A DNA stretch of 6,187 bases, from assembly GCA_005801395.1 (NCBI GenBank), contig SYDV01000162.1:1-6187 (forward strand), in the 5' to 3' direction. Made by a program: the position numbers and the translations under genes. The first letter of the stretch is position 1. Each line of letters starts with the position of its first letter. The notes beneath the pieces are model-generated. The model did no database searches. It was not told the DNA's origin and saw nothing but the letters and a program-made list of their open reading frames with translations. Shown here one piece after another: positions 1 to 6,187 of this stretch. The DNA is from Planctomycetia bacterium (GTDB lineage Bacteria; Planctomycetota; UBA11346).

Positions 1-902
1 CGACTCTTTTTACCCTTAACCTCTTTCGCGTCACTTAAGACCGCTTCAATATCAGCCCAGGCGCGCTGTCGACGCGCTAAATAATTGGCCGCCCGTGATG
101 ACGCCTGCACTTCCGTACCAGAAGAAAGCGATTCGACGGCACGTGACCGCGCAGGAACAGCAGTAGGCGCAGCTAATTTTTGATAAATCGCACACAAAAA
201 TAAATCCGGGTCTTTCGGCTTTGAGAGGTCCAATTGTCGCGCAATAGCTTCTGCCAATGGCATGGCCATTTCATTTTTACGACTCACATGAAACCGCTCA
301 CGATGAGCGACGTATGAAACAATAGTGCGCAGCGTATTTCCATCGACAACGGATTGAATTTCGGCGGGCAGATTTGCCGCTGCATCAATGATTTTTTTAT
401 CAGACAATTTTATCAATCGCGCCGCGCCTACGCTTTCATCATAAACGACTAAGGTTCCCGCCGCCAAATCGCCAAGCCGCTGAAACCGACCAGAAACGAC
501 CATTGAAATAATACCCGTAGCAAACGATGGAAAACTATCGGCAAAGCGCAGCACGTTACGTAGAAAACAGGCTCCCGCTCCAGCCGGTAGCCCATCAATA
601 CCAATAACACGAATATGACACAAACGTTTCCCAGGAGTAAAACCCTCCCACCGCCATTCGATAAATCCACCCAGTAACCAATCGACGACAAAAAACAAAA
701 CTAACCATAAACCAATACCGACCTCAAAATCCAGCCACATGAACGACAGAGCAAACAAACCTAAAACAATAATTCGTAAGATCAGATCAATAATCCAAGC
801 AAAGAATCGGATCATTGGCCCAGCAACACGAAACGTAAAAGCGATGTGTTCTGGCGTGGCGAACGAAGCGTTCGTATCAATAGCAGGTACAAGGAGCGGC
901 AC
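1..902 (-). CDS. RDD-family integral membrane protein, possibly fused to a SpoIIM-like domain (partial, runs off left edge)
   Basis: I translated this frame by hand from 902 down to position 3: it gives 300 codons with no stop and leaves the window still open. The start is set at GTG (902-900). The frame has a stop (TGA) about 13 codons upstream, no ATG before residue 30, and a weak GAGG 14 bases before the GTG. An RDD domain spans about residues 15-155, with the opening TPEHIAFTFRVAGP, the arginine and aspartate of RFFAWIID (R32, D39), two hydrophobic stretches (about 33-57 and 61-81), the GFTPGKRLCHIRV motif (87-99) and QRLGDLAAGT (141-150). A linker follows, and then residues from about 275 (NYLARRQRAWADIEAVL) resemble the start of SpoIIM-family proteins, often encoded next to RDD genes. 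RDD proteins are inner-membrane proteins of mostly unknown function; some have been linked to ion transport. The family call is firm; the start and the fusion are less sure. Confidence 0.8.
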   Translation of the reverse strand, partial: MPLLVPAIDTNASFATPEHIAFTFRVAGPMIRFFAWIIDLILRIIVLGLFALSFMWLDFEVGIGLWLVLFFVVDWLLGGFIEWRWEGFTPGKRLCHIRVIGIDGLPAGAGACFLRNVLRFADSFPSFATGIISMVVSGRFQRLGDLAAGTLVVYDESVGAARLIKLSDKKIIDAAANLPAEIQSVVDGNTLRTIVSYVAHRERFHVSRKNEMAMPLAEAIARQLDLSKPKDPDLFLCAIYQKLAAPTAVPARSRAVESLSSGTEVQASSRAANYLARRQRAWADIEAVLSDAKEVKGKKS

Positions 903-1131
903 ATCGGCAGCATCTACCTCATCGAACGGTTGCGCAAGTCATCGCTGCAGTATGTCCTAGGTGTAAAATTGAGTCTGGCACAAAAGGAGAGCATACAAAA
1001 TTTAGCCAAGGAAATCATTCGAACCTTCCCCTATTCAAGCCACAAATCGGTACTTGTTCCGTGATGATTCTACAATTTGGCCCAGCAGGTTGCCGCTTGG
1101 CAGCGAGAAACTCTGACCAAACTGCGATACC
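903..1131. other. Divergent intergenic region between the RDD gene and ispG
   Basis: These 229 bases separate two divergently transcribed genes, so promoters for both should lie here. I see no convincing gene and no clear sigma-70 promoter. There is a -10-like TACAAT at 1071-1076, but no good -35 at the right distance (TTGTTC at 1054-1059 is only 11 bases away). TTGAGT at 969-974 is followed by TACAAA at 994-999, with a 19-base gap that is too long to trust. A 72-codon open frame that crosses the left half has no recognisable motif and overlaps the RDD gene. Confidence 0.5.
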
Positions 1132-3078
1132 ATGTCCCAGACGAAAATTGCCCTGCCTCTTTCACCGTATGTCGCTAATCGTTTTGCCTTTGCCCGACGG
1201 CTAAGCCATGCAGTGCTGGTGGGTAAGGTTCAGGTTGGCGGTTTGAAAAATGGTCAGCCGGCTCCGATTGTCGTGCAAAGCATGTGCACCACACCGACGC
1301 AGGACGTCGCGGCAACGGTTAAGCAATGTATTTTGTTAGCGGAATCCGGTTGTGAGATCGTGCGCATTACTGCGCCGGGAGTCAAAGACGCGCAAGCGCT
1401 TCAATTTATTCGCCGAGATTTTTCAGCGGCGGGTTTTCGCGATATCCCTTTAGTTGCAGACATTCATTTCATGCCCCCTGCTGCCATGGAAGCGATTGAG
1501 CATGTTGAAAAGGTCCGAATCAACCCGGGCAATTTTACCGACAAAAAACGCTTTGCCGTAATTGAATATACGGACGCTGCCTACAACGAAGAATTGGATC
1601 ATGTTGCAGAGCGATTTTTGCCGTTAGTGCGGCGCGCAAAAACTTTGGGGCGCACCTTACGTATTGGCACGAATCATGGATCATTATCAGATCGCATCAT
1701 GAATCGTTGGGGCGACACGCCGCGCGGCATGGTGGAATCTGCGATGGAGTTTATTCGCATTGCTGAGAGCGAAGGTTTCAAGAATCTGATTATTTCGATG
1801 AAATCATCGAATCCAAAAGTGATGGTTGCCGCATATCGCATGTTGTGCGCGACATTAACCGATCATGGCACGGCTTACCCGTTACACCTTGGGGTAACGG
1901 AAGCGGGTGAAGGCGAAGATGGTCGCACCAAAAGTGCCGCAGGGATTGGCGCCCTATTGGAAGATGGTATCGGCGATACCGTGCGCGTTAGTTTGACGGA
2001 ACCACCGGAGTGCGAAATTCCGGTCGCTCGTGCTTTAATTGCTCGTTACGAACAACGACAGCCATTTGCTGCTCCAACAGGGGTTCCAGCGGAAAAATAC
2101 GAACCCTATTCCTATCAACGTCGTGTGGCTGAAATAACCCGTGTCGGTAATGATGTGCCCATTGGCGGTGGATTATTGCCACGGGTATTTGCACCTAGCA
2201 CGACCCCCATTCCGACTAAAAAAGAACCTGACGCCGATGTCCGCGTCAATGATCAGCAATTATGGTTTGCTCAAGCGCATAGTATTCCTGGGGCGGACGG
2301 TTGTCATCACGTTCATCAAAACCACTCATCATCAACGTTGAATCCTTCATGGTTGTCGGTCGTCCATGTTAAAACGGATTGCAAACTACCGACTATTCCC
2401 GCTGGCACTTTAGCATTACTTCGCCTTGGTGACAAAGAACCAGCTACTGCTTTGCGTACGACGTTACCGAATCTCCCGAATGGGATTTTACTTGGAATCG
2501 CCGAACCGGGATTAATTGGGGAAGTACGCGCTTATCGCCTTTTGGCCGCGGCGATTGAGGAACAATTTGCCGCTGATGAAGCGAAGAAAATTGGCAGCGG
2601 ACGACGATTTCCTATCGTCATCGCGCTTCCATTCCAACGCGATGAATTAATCGTCTCATCAATTGCCGGTGCATTATTGATTGATGGTATCGGTGATGCG
2701 TTGTATGTGCCTCAGGTGCCTCAGCCCATTCGTTTGGCATTTACTATTCTCCAATCGGTCAAAGCCCGCGTCACGCGCGCAGATTATGTCGCCTGTCCAT
2801 CTTGTGGACGCACCTTATTTGATCTGATTGAGGTTACCGCGCATATCAAAGAAGTGACCAATCATTTAGATGGAGTCACCATTGCCATCATGGGTTGTAT
2901 TGTGAATGGCCCTGGGGAAATGGCCGATGCCGATTTTGGTTATGTTGGAGCGGGTCCAGGAAAAATCGATCTTTATCGGCGCAAAGAAAAAGTACGCAAA
3001 GGTATCGCTAGCGAAAATGCGCGTGAGGAATTGCTGCAGCTTATTAAAGAGGCCGGCATGTGGCGCGAACCGATTTAA
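1132..3078 (+). CDS. ispG: 4-hydroxy-3-methylbut-2-en-1-yl diphosphate synthase, long three-domain form
   Basis: IspG (GcpE) is a cytoplasmic [4Fe-4S] enzyme. It reductively opens methylerythritol cyclodiphosphate to HMBPP, the penultimate step of the MEP isoprenoid pathway. The N-terminal TIM barrel (about 28-300) carries VQSM (48-51), VADIHF (108-113), EKVRINPGN (126-134), LRIGTNHGSLSDRIM (176-190), GDTPRGMVESA (194-204), SMKSSNPKVMV (222-232) and LGVTEAGEGEDGRTKSA (253-269). The C-terminal domain holds the cluster ligands C555 and C558 (CPSC), C589 (GCIVNGPGE) and E596. Between them, about residues 300-530 form the inserted A* domain of the long forms found in plants, Chlamydiae, Verrucomicrobia and Bacteroidetes, which explains 648 residues against about 370 in E. 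coli. The only plausible start is ATG 1132: an in-frame TGA lies at 1114-1116 and no other start falls between. No Shine-Dalgarno sequence is visible. All ligand residues are present, so it should be functional. Confidence 0.97.
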   Translation: MSQTKIALPLSPYVANRFAFARRLSHAVLVGKVQVGGLKNGQPAPIVVQSMCTTPTQDVAATVKQCILLAESGCEIVRITAPGVKDAQALQFIRRDFSAAGFRDIPLVADIHFMPPAAMEAIEHVEKVRINPGNFTDKKRFAVIEYTDAAYNEELDHVAERFLPLVRRAKTLGRTLRIGTNHGSLSDRIMNRWGDTPRGMVESAMEFIRIAESEGFKNLIISMKSSNPKVMVAAYRMLCATLTDHGTAYPLHLGVTEAGEGEDGRTKSAAGIGALLEDGIGDTVRVSLTEPPECEIPVARALIARYEQRQPFAAPTGVPAEKYEPYSYQRRVAEITRVGNDVPIGGGLLPRVFAPSTTPIPTKKEPDADVRVNDQQLWFAQAHSIPGADGCHHVHQNHSSSTLNPSWLSVVHVKTDCKLPTIPAGTLALLRLGDKEPATALRTTLPNLPNGILLGIAEPGLIGEVRAYRLLAAAIEEQFAADEAKKIGSGRRFPIVIALPFQRDELIVSSIAGALLIDGIGDALYVPQVPQPIRLAFTILQSVKARVTRADYVACPSCGRTLFDLIEVTAHIKEVTNHLDGVTIAIMGCIVNGPGEMADADFGYVGAGPGKIDLYRRKEKVRKGIASENAREELLQLIKEAGMWREPI

Positions 3079-3121
3079 TACATTCCCAGATCTTATGCAC
3101 CAAATCGGTTAGATTTTCTCT

Positions 3122-3150
3122 TTTACGAAATCGTTTATTCCATCTTTAAT
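3122..3150 (+). promoter_or_regulatory. Candidate sigma-70-type promoter for mscS and the downstream esterase
   Basis: The 92-base gap after ispG contains TTTACG (3122-3127; 4 of 6 matches to the -35 consensus), a 17-base spacer, and TTTAAT (3145-3150; 5 of 6 matches to the -10 consensus). Transcription would start near 3157, giving a very short leader that still contains the ribosome binding site at 3161. No terminator hairpin is visible after ispG, so read-through from ispG is also possible. The call rests on sequence resemblance only. Confidence 0.35.
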
Positions 3151-3160
3151 TCGCAACGTC

Positions 3161-3166
3161 AGGTGA
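3161..3166 (+). promoter_or_regulatory. Ribosome binding site of mscS
   Basis: AGGTGA lies 4 bases before ATG 3171 and is the clearest Shine-Dalgarno sequence in the window. It supports the chosen mscS start, since ispG and leuD have no comparable site. Confidence 0.6.
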
Positions 3167-3170
3167 CCAC

Positions 3171-3986
3171 ATGCCCATTGATCAAAAATACATTGATCTC
3201 GCCATTCATTACGGACAAAATGCTGTAATTGCCATATTAATACTCTGTGGCGGTTGGTGGATTAGTCTGTGGATCAGTAATTTGCTCAAAGGTCGCGTAA
3301 TGGCTATTGGCAAGGGCGATGAAACGTTGGCATCAGTATTGGCAAAAGTTACGCGCATCGCAATTATGGTGCTAACAATCATTATCGTTCTTGGCCAATT
3401 TGGCGTACAAACGGCTAGTTTGGTTGCCTTGCTCGGTGCGGCAGGTTTAGCTATCGGCTTAGCCCTCCAGGGCACACTTAGTAATGTCGCCGCAGGAGTC
3501 ATGATATTGGTACTGCGTCCGTTTAAATTAAACGATGCGGTCGATGTGGACGGCATTACCGGCACGGTCAAAGACATCGGGTTATTTATGACACAGATAA
3601 ATACACCAGACAACATTGCCGTTTTATTGCCCAACAATCGCATTTGGGGCGCTCCAATCCGCAACTTCGCCAGCAATAAAACCCGACGATTAGATTTGAT
3701 ATTTTCTATTGCCTATGAAGACGACATTGACAAAGCGCTCAAGATAATCACTGACTTGGTCGTAGCTGATCCTCGCACGCTCAAAGATCCGGAGCCCACA
3801 TTTGTAGTTGGTCAATTGGGCGAAAGTTCCGTCGATCTTTTTATCCGACCATGGGTCAATCATGGCGAATATTGGGATTTGCGTTTTACCTTGATAAAAT
3901 CGGTGAAACAGGCCTTTGATAAAGAAGGCATTACCGTTCCTTATCCGCAACGCGTTATACATACGACCGTTTCCGCTGCCGATTAG
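3171..3986 (+). CDS. mscS: Small-conductance mechanosensitive ion channel, MscS family
   Basis: This 271-residue inner-membrane protein is close in length and plan to E. coli MscS (286 residues). MscS forms a heptameric channel that opens under membrane tension and releases solutes during hypo-osmotic shock. Hydrophobic segments lie at about 17-38 (TM1), 59-76 (TM2) and 80-116 (pore helix TM3). TM3 reads GVQTASLVALLGAAGLAIG then LALQGTLSNVAAGV, with the regular Ala/Gly packing typical of the MscS pore and the conserved LALQG-LSN-AAGV core. The cytoplasmic beta domain follows (RPF at 116-118, GTVKDIGLF at 131-139, LPNNRI at 153-158), and then the C-terminal alpha/beta part ending in GITVPYPQ (253-260), which matches the E. 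coli GISFPYPQ. AGGTGA precedes the ATG. The SGNH esterase gene follows 59 bases later on the same strand and is probably co-transcribed. No frameshift or missing core motif is seen. Confidence 0.96.
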   Translation: MPIDQKYIDLAIHYGQNAVIAILILCGGWWISLWISNLLKGRVMAIGKGDETLASVLAKVTRIAIMVLTIIIVLGQFGVQTASLVALLGAAGLAIGLALQGTLSNVAAGVMILVLRPFKLNDAVDVDGITGTVKDIGLFMTQINTPDNIAVLLPNNRIWGAPIRNFASNKTRRLDLIFSIAYEDDIDKALKIITDLVVADPRTLKDPEPTFVVGQLGESSVDLFIRPWVNHGEYWDLRFTLIKSVKQAFDKEGITVPYPQRVIHTTVSAAD

Positions 3987-4045
3987 TGGACCCGAACAAC
4001 GGAACTCAAAACCTGAGGTATCTTTAAATAACCCAGTGAGATTAT

Positions 4046-4732
4046 ATGCGCTTTTTAACGCTCGCTTCTTTAGTCTTTTCGCTCTGTTGTACAATAACGG
4101 TGGGATTTACTGCAGAGAATCGCTTTGCCAAAGAATGGCGCGCTTATCAGACCTGGGATAAAGCGAATAATCCGGCAACTGATGGCATTATCGCTATTGG
4201 AAGCTCAACCATTCGCATGTGGTCAACGTTGACCCAGGATATGGCTCCCCTGCCGGTCTTAAACCGTGGCTTTGGTGGCGCCAAAGTCGCTGATGCCTTG
4301 GAAGCCATTCCGTTCATCGTATTACCATACAAACCGCGCATTATTGTTTATTACGTGGGCGATAATGATTTGCAGAACGCCGAAGCTGACATCAACAAAC
4401 CCATTGAAGGCTTTACTAGTTTCGTCACGGAAGTGCGTAAAACATTACCAAAGGTTCACTTCGTTTATCTTTCCATTAAGCCAAGCCCTAAACGCACTGA
4501 TGCTTGGCCAAAAGCACAGCAAGTTAATGCCCAAATGGCAAAGTATTGTGCGGCAGATCCGGCGATGACGTTTGTTGATGTCGGATCTACCTTATTAGAT
4601 GCCAAAGGCGTCGCCGAACCGTCACTCTATAAAGAAGACAATCTCCATATGTTGCCAACTGGATATGCACGTTGGACGCCCGTATTAAAACCGGTGCTCG
4701 AAAAATTATGGGCTGCAGGTGCGGGCAAATAA
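4046..4732 (+). CDS. Secreted SGNH/GDSL-type esterase or lipase (Lipase_GDSL_2-like)
   Basis: This 228-residue SGNH hydrolase has a signal peptide: R2, a hydrophobic core at about 3-21 and a likely cleavage after FTA (residue 23). It should act in the periplasm or outside the cell. The catalytic blocks are in the expected order: block I IGSSTIRMW (51-59, nucleophile probably S54), block II NRGFGGAK (73-80, oxyanion glycine), block III VGDNDL (104-109, N107) and block V DNLH (198-201, catalytic D198 and H201). The GSS variant of GDS with IRMW, and IKPSP (144-148), are typical of a widespread subgroup annotated as GDSL-like lipases or acetylhydrolases. The substrate cannot be read from sequence; acetylated sugars or small esters are guesses. 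A weak GTGAG sits 5 bases before the ATG. C14 and C15 do not sit in a good lipobox, so a lipoprotein is less likely than a cleaved soluble protein. It is probably co-transcribed with mscS and ends at the terminator just downstream. Confidence 0.9.
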   Translation: MRFLTLASLVFSLCCTITVGFTAENRFAKEWRAYQTWDKANNPATDGIIAIGSSTIRMWSTLTQDMAPLPVLNRGFGGAKVADALEAIPFIVLPYKPRIIVYYVGDNDLQNAEADINKPIEGFTSFVTEVRKTLPKVHFVYLSIKPSPKRTDAWPKAQQVNAQMAKYCAADPAMTFVDVGSTLLDAKGVAEPSLYKEDNLHMLPTGYARWTPVLKPVLEKLWAAGAGK

Positions 4733-4753
4733 CTGGAACCGTATTTCATTATG

Positions 4754-4789
4754 AAAAAAGCCCTCGGATATCCGAGGGCTATTTTATTC
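4754..4789. terminator. Bidirectional intrinsic terminator between convergent genes
   Basis: A perfect 22-base palindrome (4759-4780) forms a 9-bp GC-rich stem, AGCCCTCGG pairing with CCGAGGGCT, around an ATAT loop. An A-run (4754-4759) lies on the left and a T-rich tail (TATTTTATT from 4780) on the right, so each strand reads as hairpin plus U-tract. It lies between the stop of the esterase gene (4732) and the stop of leuD (4808), as expected for a shared terminator serving both directions. Confidence 0.92.
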
Positions 4790-4807
4790 TTCTGAATCGT
4801 TCGATGC

Positions 4808-5410
4808 TTATTTAAATGACGAAACGTACGGCAATTTGCTCGCCGTCGCTTTTAATTGTTGTAGACCCGCAATTAATTCACCCGTAGCATCCCATTGACC
4901 AGTTAAAAATTGTTTGCGGTGGCCTTCACCCATTTGCGCATTCCAAGCTAAGGCACCAGCGCGAACTTTTAATTGGTCCACATCGACAGTCACTTGAACG
5001 GAAGGGTCTTTTTCGATGGCGCTTTGAATGGCTTCACTGTCCGCTACCGACACGCGCAAAGCTGGCATACCCATGGCGACGCAATTGCCAAAAAAGATTT
5101 CACTAAAACTAACACCAACAATGGCTTTAATTCCCCATTTGGCGATCGCCTGTGGCGCATGTTCACGCGATGAACCACAACCGAAATTACTGTTTACGAC
5201 CAACACAGATGCGCCAGCAAAACGTTTATCGTCAAACGAATGTGTTTTGCCTTGGGCCGTTAATTGTTTGCGGTCATCGGCAAAGGCGTGTTCGCCTAAA
5301 CCATCAAACGTCACACAACGCAAGAAGCGGGCGGGAATAATGCGATCCGTGTCGATGTCATTACCGCGAACAGGAATGGCGCGACCGGAGATAGTACGAA
5401 TTTCATTCAT
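4808..5410 (-). CDS. leuD: 3-isopropylmalate dehydratase small subunit
   Basis: LeuD pairs with LeuC to form isopropylmalate isomerase, which converts 2-isopropylmalate to 3-isopropylmalate in leucine biosynthesis in the cytoplasm. The 200-residue length matches E. coli LeuD (201). Seen in the sequence are GNDIDTDRIIPARFL (16-30), the substrate-binding loop NSNFGCGSSREHAPQA (73-88), and GVSFSEIFFGNC (99-110). These aconitase swivel-domain motifs are intact. The start ATG (5410) places the N-terminus where the family usually starts. No Shine-Dalgarno sequence is visible just upstream. The leuC stop is 46 bases upstream on the same strand, so the two form a leuCD unit transcribed from beyond the right edge. 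The gene ends 28 bases before the palindromic terminator. Confidence 0.97.
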   Translation of the reverse strand: MNEIRTISGRAIPVRGNDIDTDRIIPARFLRCVTFDGLGEHAFADDRKQLTAQGKTHSFDDKRFAGASVLVVNSNFGCGSSREHAPQAIAKWGIKAIVGVSFSEIFFGNCVAMGMPALRVSVADSEAIQSAIEKDPSVQVTVDVDQLKVRAGALAWNAQMGEGHRKQFLTGQWDATGELIAGLQQLKATASKLPYVSSFK

Positions 5411-5456
5411 AAAAGTGTGCTTTGTAAAATATGGTGGGGATTCAAATTACTCTTAG

Positions 5457-6187
5457 TTATTTAAGAAAGCGACGCACGTCGCTCACTTTGCCTTCTAACG
5501 CAGCAACCGCGACCATCGCTGGCGACATCAATAAGGTACGTCCTGCAGGCGAACCCTGACGACCCTTAAAGTTACGGTTCGATGATGACGCGCTGACTTG
5601 GCGGCCTTTTAATTTATCCGGATTCATGGCCAGACACATGGAACAACCAGCATTACGCCATTCAAATCCATGTTTAGTAAATATTTTATCTAATCCTTCG
5701 GCTTCAGCGATGACTTTGACCGCTTCGCTACCAGGGACGATAAACGCTTTTACCGATGCGGGCACCTTGCCACCATGCGCGGTAATAACGCGCGCGGTTT
5801 CTCGCAAATCGCTGATGCGACCATTGGTGCAACTACCAATAAAGGCAACATCAATTGGCGTTCCAGCAATCGGCTTACCCGCCTGCATGTCCATATATTG
5901 ATAGGCTTCATCAATTAAAGCCCATTCGTCTTTGGCAAAGGATTCTTTTGCTGGAATATTTTCACCTACGCCCACGCCGTGATCAGGGGAAATTCCCCAG
6001 GTCACAGTCGGTTCAATATCGGCAGCGTTATATTTTTTCACATCGTCAAATTCAGCATCAGCATCCGAGGCGATACTCTTCCACCATTTAACGGCTTTAT
6101 CCCAAGCAGCGCCGGTTGGCGCGTGTTCGCGGCCCTTTAAGTAGGCAAAGGTGGTTTCATCCGGATTCATGGCCAGACACATGGAAC
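5457..6187 (-). CDS. leuC: 3-isopropylmalate dehydratase large subunit (C-terminal half; right end chimeric or duplicated)
   Basis: LeuC is the aconitase-like large subunit that holds the [4Fe-4S] cluster and works with LeuD. About 233 residues of normal LeuC sequence are visible, against about 466 in the E. coli protein. Counting the ATG at 6182 as residue 1, it starts within the [17 protein letters not shown] region (9-25) and continues through [10 protein letters not shown] (58-67), [14 protein letters not shown] (114-127), FIVPGS (147-152), [18 protein letters not shown] (172-189), [12 protein letters not shown] (199-210) and [13 protein letters not shown] (220-232). Cluster cysteines are C118, C180 and C183. 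The ATG at 6182 is not a real start: the frame stays open to the edge and residues 1-8 (MCLAMNPD) copy residues 182-189. Family members have roughly GLVAPDETTF here, so the segment right of about 6164 is out of place. The gene is upstream of leuD in the same transcript. Confidence 0.93.
   Translation of the reverse strand, partial: SMCLAMNPDETTFAYLKGREHAPTGAAWDKAVKWWKSIASDADAEFDDVKKYNAADIEPTVTWGISPDHGVGVGENIPAKESFAKDEWALIDEAYQYMDMQAGKPIAGTPIDVAFIGSCTNGRISDLRETARVITAHGGKVPASVKAFIVPGSEAVKVIAEAEGLDKIFTKHGFEWRNAGCSMCLAMNPDKLKGRQVSASSSNRNFKGRQGSPAGRTLLMSPAMVAVAALEGKVSDVRRFLK
5616..5644. repeat. 29-bp direct repeat, copy 1 (inside leuC)
   Basis: This segment encodes the end of the C-terminal [4Fe-4S] motif of LeuC ([10 protein letters not shown]). 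Every base is identical to 6159-6187. It is in its normal place here, since it is followed in the coding direction by the expected LeuC C-terminus. Confidence 0.95.
6159..6187. repeat. 29-bp direct repeat, copy 2 (at the window edge)
   Basis: It is an exact copy of 5616-5644, offset by 543 bases (181 codons) and in the same frame. Identity starts at 6159 and runs to the last base of the window, so 29 is a minimum length. The last shared codons (Pro-Asp, CCGGAT on the minus strand, 6159-6164) also fit the expected APDETTF context, so the seam lies at or near this hexamer. Confidence 0.95.

Noticed and set aside
449..691. 80-residue hydrophobic open frame on the minus strand
   Set aside because: It lies in another frame of the RDD gene on the same strand. 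The RDD frame is open across the whole region and carries the family motifs.
861..873. Small inverted repeat GAACG-AAG-CGTTC near the RDD start
   Set aside because: The stem is only 5 bp and lies within coding sequence, so chance is a sufficient explanation.
984..990. Strong ribosome-binding-like AAGGAGA in the intergenic region
   Set aside because: No ATG, GTG or TTG follows within a usable distance, so it does not define a gene.
846..1064. 72-residue plus-strand open frame reaching into the ispG upstream region
   Set aside because: It overlaps the RDD N-terminus in antisense, has no recognisable motif and no ribosome binding site.
3209..3676. 155-residue minus-strand open frame opposite mscS
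   Set aside because: It is antisense to a clear MscS coding sequence and its composition is explained as a shadow of that gene.
3690..4094. 134-residue minus-strand open frame across the end of mscS and the gap to the esterase
   Set aside because: It is antisense to the conserved MscS C-terminus, with no family motif and no upstream signals.
5028..5456. 142-residue plus-strand open frame opposite leuD
   Set aside because: leuD has all family motifs on the minus strand; this frame has none.
6180..6182. ATG as the apparent start of leuC
   Set aside because: It is the methionine of the [10 protein letters not shown] cluster motif in the repeated segment; the frame stays open past it to the edge and the N-terminal half of LeuC is missing.

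Overview
The window looks like ordinary chromosome from a Gram-negative bacterium of moderate GC content. The best taxonomic clue is the 648-residue IspG with a large insertion between its barrel and its iron-sulfur domain. That 'long' form is known from Chlamydiae, Verrucomicrobia and related phyla, Bacteroidetes/Chlorobi and plants, whereas the E. coli form is about 370 residues. Together with the GSS-type SGNH hydrolase and the RDD protein, it makes a Verrucomicrobiota/PVC-type bacterium the most likely source. This is inference, with low to moderate confidence. Several starts lack a clear Shine-Dalgarno sequence.

Layout: (1) 1-902, minus strand: the N-terminal 300 residues of an RDD-family membrane protein, running off the left edge and probably entering a fused SpoIIM-like domain. 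(2) 903-1131: a divergent intergenic region with no convincing gene. (3) 1132-3078, plus: ispG, the penultimate step of the MEP isoprenoid pathway. (4) 3171-3986, plus: a small-conductance mechanosensitive channel (MscS), with a candidate promoter just upstream. (5) 4046-4732, plus: a secreted SGNH/GDSL-type esterase, probably co-transcribed with the channel gene. (6) 4754-4789: a near-ideal bidirectional terminator separating convergent gene groups. (7) 4808-5410, minus: leuD, and (8) 5457-6187, minus: the C-terminal half of leuC. These encode the two subunits of isopropylmalate isomerase (leucine biosynthesis) and lie in one operon, with leuC first.

The genes do not form one system: they cover isoprenoid precursor synthesis, osmotic protection, a periplasmic esterase and leucine synthesis. 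I see no CRISPR array, insertion sequence, tRNA, rRNA, phage or defence genes, and no convincing undescribed system. The most notable anomaly is at the right edge. The last 29 bases repeat exactly an internal segment of leuC 543 bases (181 codons) away, joining a C-terminal LeuC motif in frame onto mid-protein sequence. This is either an assembly artefact or the junction of an in-frame tandem duplication.
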